DNA of 40,096 bases from CAG-390 sp003523225 (GCA_902461815.1 CABPZE010000018.1:1-40096), one strand, 5' to 3'. Shown: positions 25,838 to 32,938, numbered from the stretch's first letter. Notes: generated from the letters alone by a model not told the origin. A program made the numbers and translations.

Positions 25838-26689
25838 TCAGATCTCAACGGTCAGTCCGTCATACGCGGGACGCATACCGAAGGCGGCGGCTTCCGCCTC
25901 GACCTCCGCATGAGTCTGACGCAGCAGATGCCCGATGTGGCTCAGATAAAACTGCGTGTGCGCGTCTGTCCTGCCCATTTTTTCGAGCTTCTGCTTCATC
26001 TCGTTGCAGCCGAGTATATCCATGTGAGCCGCAGTAATAAGCTCGCCGCGGGCAAGAGTGCAGTCAAGCGAAACAAAATCGAATACGTGAGGGTAGTCTG
26101 CCAGCCATTCAAGCGCACTGGCGTAAAAAGGACCGGTATCGTGCGCCCACAGAATATGCTTGCCCTCGGCGGTGTTTTCAATTACATACATCACCGACTG
26201 TACCCCCTGCGCGTGGTGCGCCTTGAGAGCCGTGAAGCGGTATTCGTCTATTTCAAACGGAACGCCGACCTCCACCGGATGGTATTCAATTGAAAAATCC
26301 GACGTCCTTATCCGCTTGCCCGTGGCATACGCCTCCTCCTGCGCGGCAATCGTTTCAAGCATTTTTGCCGCCGAAGCCTCAGTAGCGTAGATCCTGAGCG
26401 GAGACTCATATCCCTGCGGACGGCTGAACAGATCCTGCGGGAGGAAATGGTCATAGTGACCGTGGGTCACGACAATATTATGTATGCGGCGCATATCAAG
26501 CCCACAGTACGCGGTGTGAAGAAAGGTATCGACCGGAAATTCCAGCGCGATCTTACCGTCTATCACCGCCTGAGAGCGGGTGCGTATCTCCTTGCCGCCC
26601 ACCTCGCGGGCATTGCGGCAGACACGGCAGTCGCAGAATATTTCGGGAATGCCTCCCCCGCCGCCTGTGCCATAGTATTTCAGTTTCAT
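25838..26689 (-). CDS. PhnP/PqqB-like metallo-beta-lactamase-fold hydrolase
   Basis: A cytoplasmic MBL-fold protein of the branch that includes the phosphodiesterase PhnP. The start MKLKYYGTGGGGGIPEIFCD matches PhnP-type N-termini, with the extra cysteine cluster (Cys19, 21, 24 in CDCRVC). The metal motif is THGHYDH (residues 75-81). HDTGP and the later SHIGH supply the remaining ligands. At 283 aa it is slightly longer than PhnP. The ATG at 26689 is chosen because AGAGGTG is nearby and the conserved N-terminus begins there. No C-P lyase genes are nearby, so a general cyclic-phosphodiesterase role is more likely than phosphonate use. First gene of the LacI-linked operon. Confidence 0.78.
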   Translation of the reverse strand: MKLKYYGTGGGGGIPEIFCDCRVCRNAREVGGKEIRTRSQAVIDGKIALEFPVDTFLHTAYCGLDMRRIHNIVVTHGHYDHFLPQDLFSRPQGYESPLRIYATEASAAKMLETIAAQEEAYATGKRIRTSDFSIEYHPVEVGVPFEIDEYRFTALKAHHAQGVQSVMYVIENTAEGKHILWAHDTGPFYASALEWLADYPHVFDFVSLDCTLARGELITAAHMDILGCNEMKQKLEKMGRTDAHTQFYLSHIGHLLRQTHAEVEAEAAAFGMRPAYDGLTVEI

Positions 26690-26724
26690 GGTAACACCTC
26701 TTTTTGTCTGTCGGAACGGATTTG

Positions 26725-26736
26725 CGGAACGTTCCG
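26725..26736. promoter_or_regulatory. Palindrome CGGAACGTTCCG, candidate LacI-type operator
   Basis: A perfect 12-nt palindrome with central AACGTT, as is common in LacI-family operators, lies in the leader of the PhnP-like gene. A further CGGAAC half-site lies 13 nt away (26712-26717). It is next to a LacI-family gene. On the plus strand it is also followed by TTTTT, so a weak hairpin role cannot be excluded. Confidence 0.4.
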
Positions 26737-26748
26737 TTTTTCGGGGGC

Positions 26749-26789
26749 AAAAAATCACACGCCGCGCCGCAGCATTGCGCGGCATGTGA
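26749..26789 (-). terminator. Promoter-proximal intrinsic terminator / likely attenuator
   Basis: On the minus strand a 13-bp stem with one G-U pair (26789-26777 with 26767-26755), a 9-nt loop and six T (26754-26749) form a strong intrinsic terminator. It lies about 88 nt past the lacI-type stop codon but also only about 6 nt after the start of transcription from the promoter at 26831-26802. It would therefore end lacI transcripts and also halt new operon transcripts unless relieved. Confidence 0.8.
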
Positions 26790-26801
26790 TACTTCACAGA
26801 T

Positions 26802-26831
26802 ATTATATCATGTTCCCGTGAAAAAAGTCAA
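26802..26831 (-). promoter_or_regulatory. Sigma-A promoter of the PhnP-like/surface protein/SBP operon
   Basis: Minus-strand TTGACT (26831-26826), 18-nt spacer and perfect TATAAT (26807-26802). It lies after the lacI-type gene and before the operon, with the predicted start near 26795 and a leader of about 105 nt. Confidence 0.8.
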
Positions 26832-26876
26832 CCGTCATAAAGCACAAGTATGCCGCCGGTTTTTTGTGCAACATTA

Positions 26877-27923
26877 CTACAAGGTCTTCTGCTTCGCCGC
26901 ATCCGCGACCGATTCGCGCTCCACAAGATACGGCTCCATGTAGCAGTTTAGCGGAAAATCCTCCGTATCTCCCGCAATGCGGCGCAGCATAACGTCCGCC
27001 CCGCGCGCGCCCATCTCCTCCTTGCGTATATTGACAGCGGTAAGGGCGGGCGAGGCGTAGCCGTACACCACCGAATCCTCGTGCCCTATCACCGAAATAT
27101 CATCCGGAACACGCAGCTTTTCGCGGTAAAGATAGCGCATAACTCCCATTGTGGTAGATACGTTGGCGCACACCAGCGCATCAGGACGCACCCGCGCAAA
27201 CAGCTCCTCCGCCGCGTGCATTCCGGCAAGTCCGGTGTTTGACTCGCTGTATACCACATAACGACTGTCCGGGGCAAGCCCCGCTTCCGTAACAGCTTTT
27301 TCGTAGCCCGCAAGCCGCTCGGTACTTGAGGAAAACTGAGTGGAACAGTTCACCAGCCCCACGCGGCGGTGTCCCGTTTCGATCAGCCGCCTCACGGCAA
27401 TGCAGACCGACCGCGAAATATCCACACGGAAGGAATCATACTCCGGGTCGATCGTTCCGAGCAGCACCAGCGGTATCTGCCGCGCGCCGAACATATCGGC
27501 AAAATCAATATTTCCGCGTATCGAGCCAATAACAAAAAGCCCGTCTATGCGGCTGTCCCGCACCATTTGCGGCAGCTTTCCCGACTTCGGGTCGTAAGGC
27601 TCGGTGATAAGACCGTACCCCGTCCCGGCAAGCCGTTCAATAATGCCGTCGATAACGTTTTTTGAATATATTCCTGTCTCGCGGTCAAATTCATAGTTAG
27701 GCAGTCCGGCGTTTGCAGTAAGCACAAGTGCGCCGAGAATATTTGTCCTGCGGCGCACAAAATTGCGCGCGTTGAAGTTGGGAACGTAATGAAGCTCGTC
27801 TATTGCCTCCATTACGCGGTCGCGCGTTTCCTTTTTTATTCCGCTTTTTCCGCACAGCACAGCCGACACCGTGGTTTTTGACACGCCTGCCCGCTTTGCT
27901 ACGTCGATTATTGTCACTGCCAT
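26877..27923 (-). CDS. LacI-family transcriptional regulator
   Basis: An N-terminal LacI helix-turn-helix (residues 4-23: TIIDVAKRAGVSKTTVSAVL), the hinge-helix region (about 50-58), and a periplasmic-binding-protein-like effector domain (60-340) with QIPLVLLGTIDPEYDS and SVIGHEDS. A sugar or sugar-derived ligand is likely. Length of 348 aa is standard. GGGGTG lies 6 nt before the ATG. It is encoded directly upstream of the operon that holds a solute-binding protein and two MBL hydrolases, so it probably controls those genes; a palindrome also sits at its own start site, suggesting autoregulation. Confidence 0.92.
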   Translation of the reverse strand: MAVTIIDVAKRAGVSKTTVSAVLCGKSGIKKETRDRVMEAIDELHYVPNFNARNFVRRRTNILGALVLTANAGLPNYEFDRETGIYSKNVIDGIIERLAGTGYGLITEPYDPKSGKLPQMVRDSRIDGLFVIGSIRGNIDFADMFGARQIPLVLLGTIDPEYDSFRVDISRSVCIAVRRLIETGHRRVGLVNCSTQFSSSTERLAGYEKAVTEAGLAPDSRYVVYSESNTGLAGMHAAEELFARVRPDALVCANVSTTMGVMRYLYREKLRVPDDISVIGHEDSVVYGYASPALTAVNIRKEEMGARGADVMLRRIAGDTEDFPLNCYMEPYLVERESVADAAKQKTL

Positions 27924-28005
27924 GATAACACCCCTGCCGCCCCGGCTGCGCCGGATGCCTCATACACGGGCATCATACCGGCACGGAACGGAGCGGAAAT
28001 AATTC

Positions 28006-28045
28006 TATCCGGATAAAGTATAACACAAAACAAGCCAAAATGCAA
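28006..28045 (-). promoter_or_regulatory. LacI-type gene promoter with a start-site palindrome
   Basis: Minus-strand TTGCAT (28045-28040), 17-nt spacer and TATACT (28022-28017) form a good promoter. A palindrome TATCCGGATA (28006-28015) with a central CpG, as in LacI-family operators, covers the predicted start near 28010. Binding there would block initiation. Confidence 0.65.
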
Positions 28046-28157
28046 GGAAAAAAGCGCTGAAGCGTACAAAGCACGCGTCGCATATGTTCCACGCGCGCGG
28101 AATATCCCGGCTCGTGCAAGCACATGGCTGACATATCCGGCATTTTTATGATTTTTG

Positions 28158-28186
28158 TTGCAAAACGCTTTGTAATATGGTATAAT
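28158..28186 (+). promoter_or_regulatory. Sigma-A promoter of the 207-aa lipoprotein gene
   Basis: TTGCAA (28158-28163), 17-nt spacer and TATAAT (28181-28186). An inverted repeat TTCCCG-GA-CGGGAA (28194-28207) begins at about +1, the same arrangement as in front of prpC. The rest of the 315-nt gap from 27924 holds the divergent lacI-type promoter. Confidence 0.78.
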
Positions 28187-28238
28187 GTAGCTGTTCCCGG
28201 ACGGGAATGAATATCATTCAAAGGAGATACTGTAAACC

Positions 28239-28862
28239 ATGAAGAAAATCACAAGAGTCGTGCTGGCGTCGCTGCTTGCGATCATCACTCTTATCTCACT
28301 TGTCGGATGCGGCGGCTTGCAGATGCAGAAAAAGACCACCTTTGAACGCGGCAAGATCGAGGGCAACGTCTATCACAGCGAATTTGCCGCACTTACCTTT
28401 ACTAAGCCCGAAAGCTGGGTATTCAACACCGACGAGGAAATAGCACAGCTTCTCGGCATAGGACTTGACGCCATGACGGACGGCGAAAAATTCGACGCCT
28501 CCGATCTTGCATCCACCATTGATTTTCAAGCGCAGGATCCCGCCACCGGCAGCAATGTAAACCTTACGGTCGAAAAGCTGGACGCGGTAAACGCGCTTAT
28601 CACATCCATCGACCAATACGTTGATTTTTTCCGCGATACACTTAAAACGCAGTTCGACGGCTTTGAGCCCACCTTTGGAGACACCACCGAGGTCACCATA
28701 GGCGGAAACGCATACAAGCGCATAACCGCCGATGTGAATGTTGGCGGAGTAAGCATGACACAGGTCTATCTGCTGCGCAAGATCGAAAGATACATCGTGT
28801 GCGTTACCTGCACCGCCGTAAACGGAACAGAGCTTTCCTCACTTGAGGCAATGCTCTCATAA
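28239..28862 (+). CDS. Small exported lipoprotein of unknown function
   Basis: Signal peptide with lipobox LVGC (Cys24), then a soluble domain of about 180 residues with no motif I can name. The pattern FAALTFTKPESWVF followed by alternating beta segments resembles small lipoproteins of the kind that carry an immunity- or PsbP/MOG-like fold, but I cannot assign it. There is an unusual TFERGKIEGNVYHSE segment directly after the linker. AAAGGAG (28220-28226) is 12 nt before the ATG. It is monocistronic with a good promoter, diverging from the lacI-type gene. Confidence 0.78.
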   Translation: MKKITRVVLASLLAIITLISLVGCGGLQMQKKTTFERGKIEGNVYHSEFAALTFTKPESWVFNTDEEIAQLLGIGLDAMTDGEKFDASDLASTIDFQAQDPATGSNVNLTVEKLDAVNALITSIDQYVDFFRDTLKTQFDGFEPTFGDTTEVTIGGNAYKRITADVNVGGVSMTQVYLLRKIERYIVCVTCTAVNGTELSSLEAMLS

Positions 28863-29256
28863 CGCAAACGAAAAAACATAGTCATAACCACAGGCAAAGC
28901 CGGTACCGGTTGTAGACAAAGGTACAACAACTGTCAATATTAATAAAATTTCAACCCGCTTTTTCTTTGATGAAGAAGGCGCAAAGAAAAAGCTTGTCAA
29001 AAAGAAAGCGCCACAAGTGGATCTCGCCGCCTGCGTACGGCGACGAGGGTTTCGCGCCCTCGGACCTTTTGAAAAAGGCGAGCGAAAACTTTCACAAAAC
29101 TGACAAAAGTCCTAACTTTAGTCTACGGTCTGCACCGGCAAAACTGATATCTTGCACAGCCCAATAGGGGCATGTTACTGGCGGGGCTGAAAACCAAAAG
29201 AAACTTTCGACATTTGCAAATTTATCCCACGACCGCAAATGCGTCGGGATACGTTA
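28863..29256. other. Non-coding, hairpin-rich stretch
   Basis: No gene is supported. A 66-codon reading frame at 28967-29167 has no ribosome site, no domain and a composition made of hairpins. Small stems are seen at CGAGGG/CCCTCG (29044-29062) and CCTTTT/AAAAGG (29065-29078). The AAAGAAAAAGC and AGAAAGCGCC repeats inside suggest a decayed interspersed element. Confidence 0.45.
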
Positions 29257-29376
29257 GCCTCCCTTGTGTAAAGGGAGGTGGCACGGCGTATGCCGTGACG
29301 GAGGGATTGTCCACTATGATCTCAAAAACAACCCTCAGGCGCCTTCGGCGCCAGCTCCCCTTACACAGGGGAGCCT
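29257..29376. mobile_element. MITE-like paired-hairpin repeat element
   Basis: About 120 nt bounded by imperfect inverted ends. The left end has CCTCCCTT-GTGTA-AAGGGAGG (29258-29278) and then CACGGC-GTAT-GCCGTG (29282-29297). The right end has GGCGCC-TTC-GGCGCC (29338-29352) and then GCTCCCC-TTACACA-GGGGAGC (29354-29374). Read from each outside edge, both halves show the same order: a CTCCC-type hairpin around GTGTAA, TGGC, a small GC-rich hairpin and a GAGGG end. This pattern resembles the small interspersed elements common in gut Clostridia. No transposase is seen; mobility is inferred. Confidence 0.6.
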
Positions 29377-29559
29377 CTCATCGGCAAAAGCCTCTATGGA
29401 ATCTCCCGCTTAGCGGGTGGTTTTCGGAAACCAAAAATCGGCACGGCTTCGGGGGAAGTATCCTGAAAGCCGTGCCGTTTTGCGGTGTTTTTACAGCACC
29501 GAATCGTGAACGATCGGTAATAAATATATAAATTATTTTCGTGTGTCCGCCCTTTGGGA
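29377..29559. other. Non-coding spacer with a terminator-like hairpin
   Basis: Apart from the hairpin at 29439-29481, which is listed separately, and a short CCCGCT-T-AGCGGG stem at 29405-29417, the stretch is AT-rich with no gene on either strand. Confidence 0.4.
29439..29481. terminator. Intrinsic terminator-like hairpin
   Basis: An 11-bp stem (CGGCACGGCTT / AAGCCGTGCCG) with a 17-nt loop is followed by TTTT on the plus strand and by ATTTTTGG on the minus strand. It would shield the epimerase promoter from readthrough across the repeat region. Confidence 0.7.
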
Positions 29560-29588
29560 TTGCACGCAATTCAAAGTTGTGGTATAAT
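29560..29588 (+). promoter_or_regulatory. Sigma-A promoter of the epimerase gene
   Basis: TTGCAC (29560-29565), 17-nt spacer, TATAAT (29583-29588). A GAAGCC...GGCTTC hairpin with an inner CGCC/GGCG stem (29601-29627) occupies the leader, ending about 38 nt before the start codon. Confidence 0.8.
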
Positions 29589-29600
29589 GTTCTCGCTTAT

Positions 29601-29627
29601 GAAGCCCGCCGTGCAGGCGCAGGCTTC
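29601..29627 (+). other. 5' leader hairpin of the epimerase transcript
   Basis: GAAGCC (29601-29606) pairs with GGCTTC (29622-29627), with CGCC/GGCG pairing inside. It starts about 6 nt after the predicted transcription start. It could be a 5' stability element; no riboswitch class is recognised. Confidence 0.4.
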
Positions 29628-29665
29628 AATAAACATAAACAAAATACGGAAAGGCTGTGCCGATC

Positions 29666-30334
29666 ATGTCACTTACCAAGAAGATCTCACCCTCACTTAT
29701 GTGCGCCGATTTTTTACATCTCGGCGACGAGCTGAAAACTCTCTCCGACTGCGGGATAGAATATCTGCACATCGACATAATGGACGGCGTTTTCGTGCAG
29801 AACTACACTCTCGGCACCGATTTTGTGCGTAAGCTGCACGAGTGCTGCGACATTCCGCTTGACATTCACCTGATGATTACGGAACCGCATCTCAAGCTGG
29901 ACTGGTTTGACCTGCGTCCGGGAGATTATGTGGGATTTCACGTTGAGGCAGAGCCTCACGTTCAGCGCACGCTTGCCGCTATACGCGACCGCGGAGCCAA
30001 GCCCATGCTGGTGCTTAACCCCGGCACACCGCTTTCGGCGCTTGACGAAGTACTGCCCGATCTTGACGGAGTGCTGCTTATGACCGTCAACCCCGGCTTT
30101 GCGGGACAAAAGCTGATTCCGGGAACCCTTGACAAGATAACACGTCTGCGCCGTATGCTTGACGAGCGTGGATATGAAAATGTTGAAATTGAAGTTGACG
30201 GCAACGTCAGCTTTGAAAACGCCGCAAAAATGAGCCGCGCCGGTGCAAACATCTTCGTTGCCGGAACGTCCAGCATTTACGCCAAAACCGGCAGTGTCCA
30301 GGAAAATGCTGAAAAGCTGCGCTCTGTGATCTGA
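29666..30334 (+). CDS. Ribulose-/allulose-phosphate 3-epimerase family protein
   Basis: A TIM-barrel 3-epimerase of the Rpe superfamily, 222 aa. Metal and catalytic residues are in HIDIMDG, LDIHLMI and EIEVDGNV (catalytic Asp), with the phosphate-binding TVNPGFAGQ and AGTSSIY. Several positions resemble D-allulose-6-phosphate epimerase (AlsE) more than Rpe: the start KISPSLMC, MTVNPGFAGQ and the IPGTLDKI stretch. The usual location of rpe, between rsgA and thiN, is empty in this genome, so this could be the relocated Rpe or a rare-sugar enzyme. ATG at 29666 has GGAAAGG 11 nt upstream; the GTG at 29657 is too close to it. Confidence 0.88.
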   Translation: MSLTKKISPSLMCADFLHLGDELKTLSDCGIEYLHIDIMDGVFVQNYTLGTDFVRKLHECCDIPLDIHLMITEPHLKLDWFDLRPGDYVGFHVEAEPHVQRTLAAIRDRGAKPMLVLNPGTPLSALDEVLPDLDGVLLMTVNPGFAGQKLIPGTLDKITRLRRMLDERGYENVEIEVDGNVSFENAAKMSRAGANIFVAGTSSIYAKTGSVQENAEKLRSVI

Positions 30335-30376
30335 CCCGCGCCGCCAGACAGATCCACGCAAGAACAGGTATTGGAT

Positions 30377-30883
30377 ATGAGAAGAAGTATAAGCAGAGAA
30401 AGACAACAGCCGGACAGGTTTTACATCGACAGCCGGATGGCTGCCGTTGAAGCTATCAATCAGCTCGACGCCGCCTCAGGCGATGTAGGTGAGGTGCTTG
30501 CCCTGCTTGCGGACATTCCGGTGCGCTCGCGCTTTGTCACGCTGACCTGCCTCAAGGACGGTACCGTCGGAATTTATTACAGCTCGGGCGAAAGCCATCC
30601 CCGCATAGGCAGAAGCGGAAAGCGTCTGCCCCCGGCAGGAAAACTGCTGCTTTCACGGCTTGCACTTATAGCCGACGGTTTTTCGTATGTGCCGGAGGTT
30701 GAAAGCCTTGAAGGATCCGAAAATGTTAAGAACACCTGTGTATATTTCAAGTGCTGTGACGGCCTGCGCAAGGTCGAATACGACATGAGTCGCCTCGACG
30801 AATGTGACGAGGATATCCGCAGCCTTGACACGATGCTCAAGGATCTGCTGCGCATGATTCGCCGCAGTAAGGAAAGACTGTAA
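30377..30883 (+). CDS. Conserved-looking hypothetical protein
   Basis: 168 aa, not recognised. It is soluble, with no signal peptide or membrane segment. The middle has alternating hydrophobic strands (RFVTLTCLKDGTVGIYYSSG), a Cys pair (YFKCCDG) and a highly charged C-terminal helix (DMSRLDECDEDIRSLD, then MLKDLLRMIRRSKERL), which may mediate oligomerisation. The ATG at 30377 is preferred over a TTG six bases earlier because AGG lies 8 nt upstream. It follows the epimerase gene by 42 nt and is probably co-transcribed. A terminator follows. Confidence 0.72.
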   Translation: MRRSISRERQQPDRFYIDSRMAAVEAINQLDAASGDVGEVLALLADIPVRSRFVTLTCLKDGTVGIYYSSGESHPRIGRSGKRLPPAGKLLLSRLALIADGFSYVPEVESLEGSENVKNTCVYFKCCDGLRKVEYDMSRLDECDEDIRSLDTMLKDLLRMIRRSKERL

Positions 30884-30920
30884 GTATTCCCGGCAGGACA
30901 GTGCGTCCTCGCCGGAAAAC

Positions 30921-30970
30921 GGCGCTGTGCCGGAAGGAAGTCCGTTTCCGCCCCGCACAGCGCCACTTTT
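30921..30970 (+). terminator. Terminator after the epimerase operon
   Basis: GGCGCTGTGC (30921-30930) pairs with GCACAGCGCC (30955-30964), and an inner stem CGGAA/TTCCG extends it. TTTT follows at 30967-30970. Confidence 0.75.
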
Positions 30971-31010
30971 GACGTATAAAGCGGATCGCTCCCACCGCCC
31001 GCAAATATTT

Positions 31011-31040
31011 TGTGGCTGACCCGGATCCGGGTCAGCCACA
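31011..31040 (-). terminator. Perfect 30-nt palindrome, terminator of the second solute-binding protein gene
   Basis: TGTGGCTGACCCGGA is followed immediately by its exact reverse complement. It lies 7 nt past the minus-strand stop codon. The sequence after it on the minus strand (AAATATTTGC) lacks a clean T run, so termination may depend on the very stable stem. Confidence 0.65.
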
Positions 31041-31046
31041 TATTAT

Positions 31047-32579
31047 TTATCCGAGTGCGTTATTCACTTCGTCGGCATAGGAATTGAGCTTGCTCCAGTT
31101 AACTGTAACCTGACGGTTCCAGCTGTTTACTGTCTGGTCTCTGAGCGCCAGGCGGAAAAGCCCGAAGGGCTTGCTGTCAAACAGCAGCGCGAAGCTTCTG
31201 CCGCACTCAAACACGATGGAATCGTGTACGATGTCGAACATACGCGCATCGTCCGGCGCATCCGCATAGCGGTATTTCATCGTGGTCTCAAACACCAGCG
31301 GGGTCACATTGCGGTAGCCCTCGGAGGCAAGGCATTCGATAACGGCAGCCGCCGCCGACTCTGATACGCCCGAACCGGCGGAAACAGAGTAGTTTGAGTA
31401 TGCAAAGCCGTTGCAGGTATAATACTGACTCTGGTCGGCATTGAATTTAGGCAGCGGGATGATACCGTATGAGAAATCCGCCGCGACCTGAAGGGTCTTC
31501 GCATAGGAGATTATCTCAAGTGCAAATACCGACAGTCCGTTATTGAATGTGCCGCGTCCGGAGCCGGCATTCTGCGCCGTGCTGACGAGCAGACCGTCCA
31601 TATCGGTGCGGAAGAAGCCGTTAAGCCGCTCGAGCAGGGTAAGGGTCTTTTCTGAGCGCACCTGATCTGACACGATTATTTTGCCCTCATCATTTTTGTC
31701 AAGGAACTTAAGATCCGACGCGATATAAAATGCGTCTATGCAGGGATCTTCCGCAACAAAGCCGTAACGGTCACCGATATCGTGCTCGCCGTTGGCGTTC
31801 ACATCACTCCAGAGATCCTGGCACTCGCTGAAGAAGGCATCAAGCGTCCAGCTTCCGTTGTCAACATACTTGTAAAGCTCGTCAACCGTTCTTCCGGGGT
31901 GAGTATCGGCAAACAGCTCCTTGTTGACAAAGAAGCAGTACATGGTATAAAGCAGGTCGGCGGAAATATCGCCCGATACAAAATAGACCTTGCCGTTGAT
32001 AGTATTCGTTTCAAGCAGTGTTTTCGGCCACCAGGGCTTGCTGAAGTTGATCGTATCAAGCGTAAGCAGGTCGCGGGAAACACCCTTGACCGCCATCAGC
32101 GCTCCGGTAAGGCTGTAGCCGGAGAATATATCATAGTAGCCGCCCGACTGAACGTCGTTATATGTTTTTTCCACATAGCTGTTGCGGTCGTTCCATGAGC
32201 CGGGGACCTGAGTCCATTCCAGATTTACATCAAGGCGGGACTTTGCTATCTGGTTGCGCTTGTTTATCTCGCTGAGCACCGCGTCGGTAGCATCGTCGGG
32301 GTCAATAACAAAATCGGTCTTGCTGTCCCAGCAGAGAATATTGACCTGCTCGCCGCCGAATTTCAGCGTATCCGGAATATCGTCCGGCTCAAGGGTCACA
32401 GCGGCAGTTGTTTCGGCAGCCGTGTCTGCGGTGGTGGAGCTGTCCTGAGTCTGCTCGCCATTTCCCGTCTTTGCACACGCCGCAAGCGGCAGAAGAAGCG
32501 CAGCGGCAATCAAAAAAACGATAAGACGTGTCAGGAGTCGGCAGGTTCCGGATTCGGAGCGTATGTATTCTGATCTCAT
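31047..32579 (-). CDS. Extracellular solute-binding lipoprotein
   Basis: Signal peptide with lipobox LAAC (Cys35), preceded by a long, charged n-region, then a Ser/Thr/Ala linker. The binding domain has the same landmarks as the protein at 23425: KPWWPKTLLETNTINGKVYF, DNGSWTLDAFFSECQDL, a calcium-loop-like DVNANGEHDIGDRYG and FSYGIIPLPKFNADQSQYY. This indicates a carbohydrate-type ABC binding protein. No permease or ATPase genes are adjacent. AAAGGA lies about 11 nt before the ATG. The 376-nt gap upstream contains an unusual dyad. Confidence 0.82.
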   Translation of the reverse strand: MRSEYIRSESGTCRLLTRLIVFLIAAALLLPLAACAKTGNGEQTQDSSTTADTAAETTAAVTLEPDDIPDTLKFGGEQVNILCWDSKTDFVIDPDDATDAVLSEINKRNQIAKSRLDVNLEWTQVPGSWNDRNSYVEKTYNDVQSGGYYDIFSGYSLTGALMAVKGVSRDLLTLDTINFSKPWWPKTLLETNTINGKVYFVSGDISADLLYTMYCFFVNKELFADTHPGRTVDELYKYVDNGSWTLDAFFSECQDLWSDVNANGEHDIGDRYGFVAEDPCIDAFYIASDLKFLDKNDEGKIIVSDQVRSEKTLTLLERLNGFFRTDMDGLLVSTAQNAGSGRGTFNNGLSVFALEIISYAKTLQVAADFSYGIIPLPKFNADQSQYYTCNGFAYSNYSVSAGSGVSESAAAAVIECLASEGYRNVTPLVFETTMKYRYADAPDDARMFDIVHDSIVFECGRSFALLFDSKPFGLFRLALRDQTVNSWNRQVTVNWSKLNSYADEVNNALG

Positions 32580-32697
32580 TTGTTAGCCATCCTTTCATCA
32601 AAGCCATGAAGTGTGCCGTAATGCCGCGGAAAATTATGCATCCATTAAGAAAGCATAAATATCCGCCGTACATTTTCATATTAAATATATGAACAGC

Positions 32698-32709
32698 ATT
32701 ATAATTATA
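32698..32709 (-). promoter_or_regulatory. Tandem -10 hexamers upstream of the second solute-binding protein gene
   Basis: On the minus strand TATAAT occurs twice in direct succession (32709-32698). No convincing -35 is seen at 16-18 nt, only T-rich sequence. The leader to the ATG at 32579 would be about 110 nt. Confidence 0.35.
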
Positions 32710-32768
32710 CAGCAACGACCAAAAAAAGTTTTGAAATTGAATTAATATCGAGTTAATCTTTTGTTAAT

Positions 32769-32803
32769 TTATCACACGACATTTGTGATAAAGTTATTAT
32801 CAC
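32769..32803. promoter_or_regulatory. TTATCACA-N7-TGTGATAA dyad with a third half-site
   Basis: Perfect 8-bp arms at 32769-32776 and 32784-32791 with a 7-nt spacer, and another TTATCAC at 32797-32803. The site lies in the 376-nt gap between divergent genes. It fits an operator better than a terminator because no T run follows and the arms are AT-rich. Confidence 0.45.
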
Positions 32804-32929
32804 GATGTGCGGTAAGCTTTTTACGCGGAGCGGCTTTCCGATACCTTTTCCCGTTCCCTGCCGACGGAGACAAAGCACCGTTTATTTGCTTTATATTATC
32901 ATTTGATTCACATTTTTATTTTCCGGATA

Positions 32930-32938
32930 TGTTATAAT
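32930..32938 (+). promoter_or_regulatory. Extended -10 promoter of the DUF1538 gene
   Basis: TG-T-TATAAT: an extended -10 (TG at 32930-32931, hexamer 32933-32938), which does not need a good -35. The predicted start near 32945 rules out the AGGA at 32944-32947 as a ribosome site. The leader then carries a GTCTGC-CGCGC-GCAGAC hairpin (32964-32980) directly before AGAAAGGA. Confidence 0.6.

Noticed and set aside
28967..29167. 66-codon small gene
   Set aside because: No ribosome site, atypical composition, and the DNA is explained by hairpins and repeat-like segments.
29601..29627. Leader hairpin of the epimerase gene as a riboswitch
   Set aside because: A single simple stem of 27 nt; too small and without any known aptamer features.
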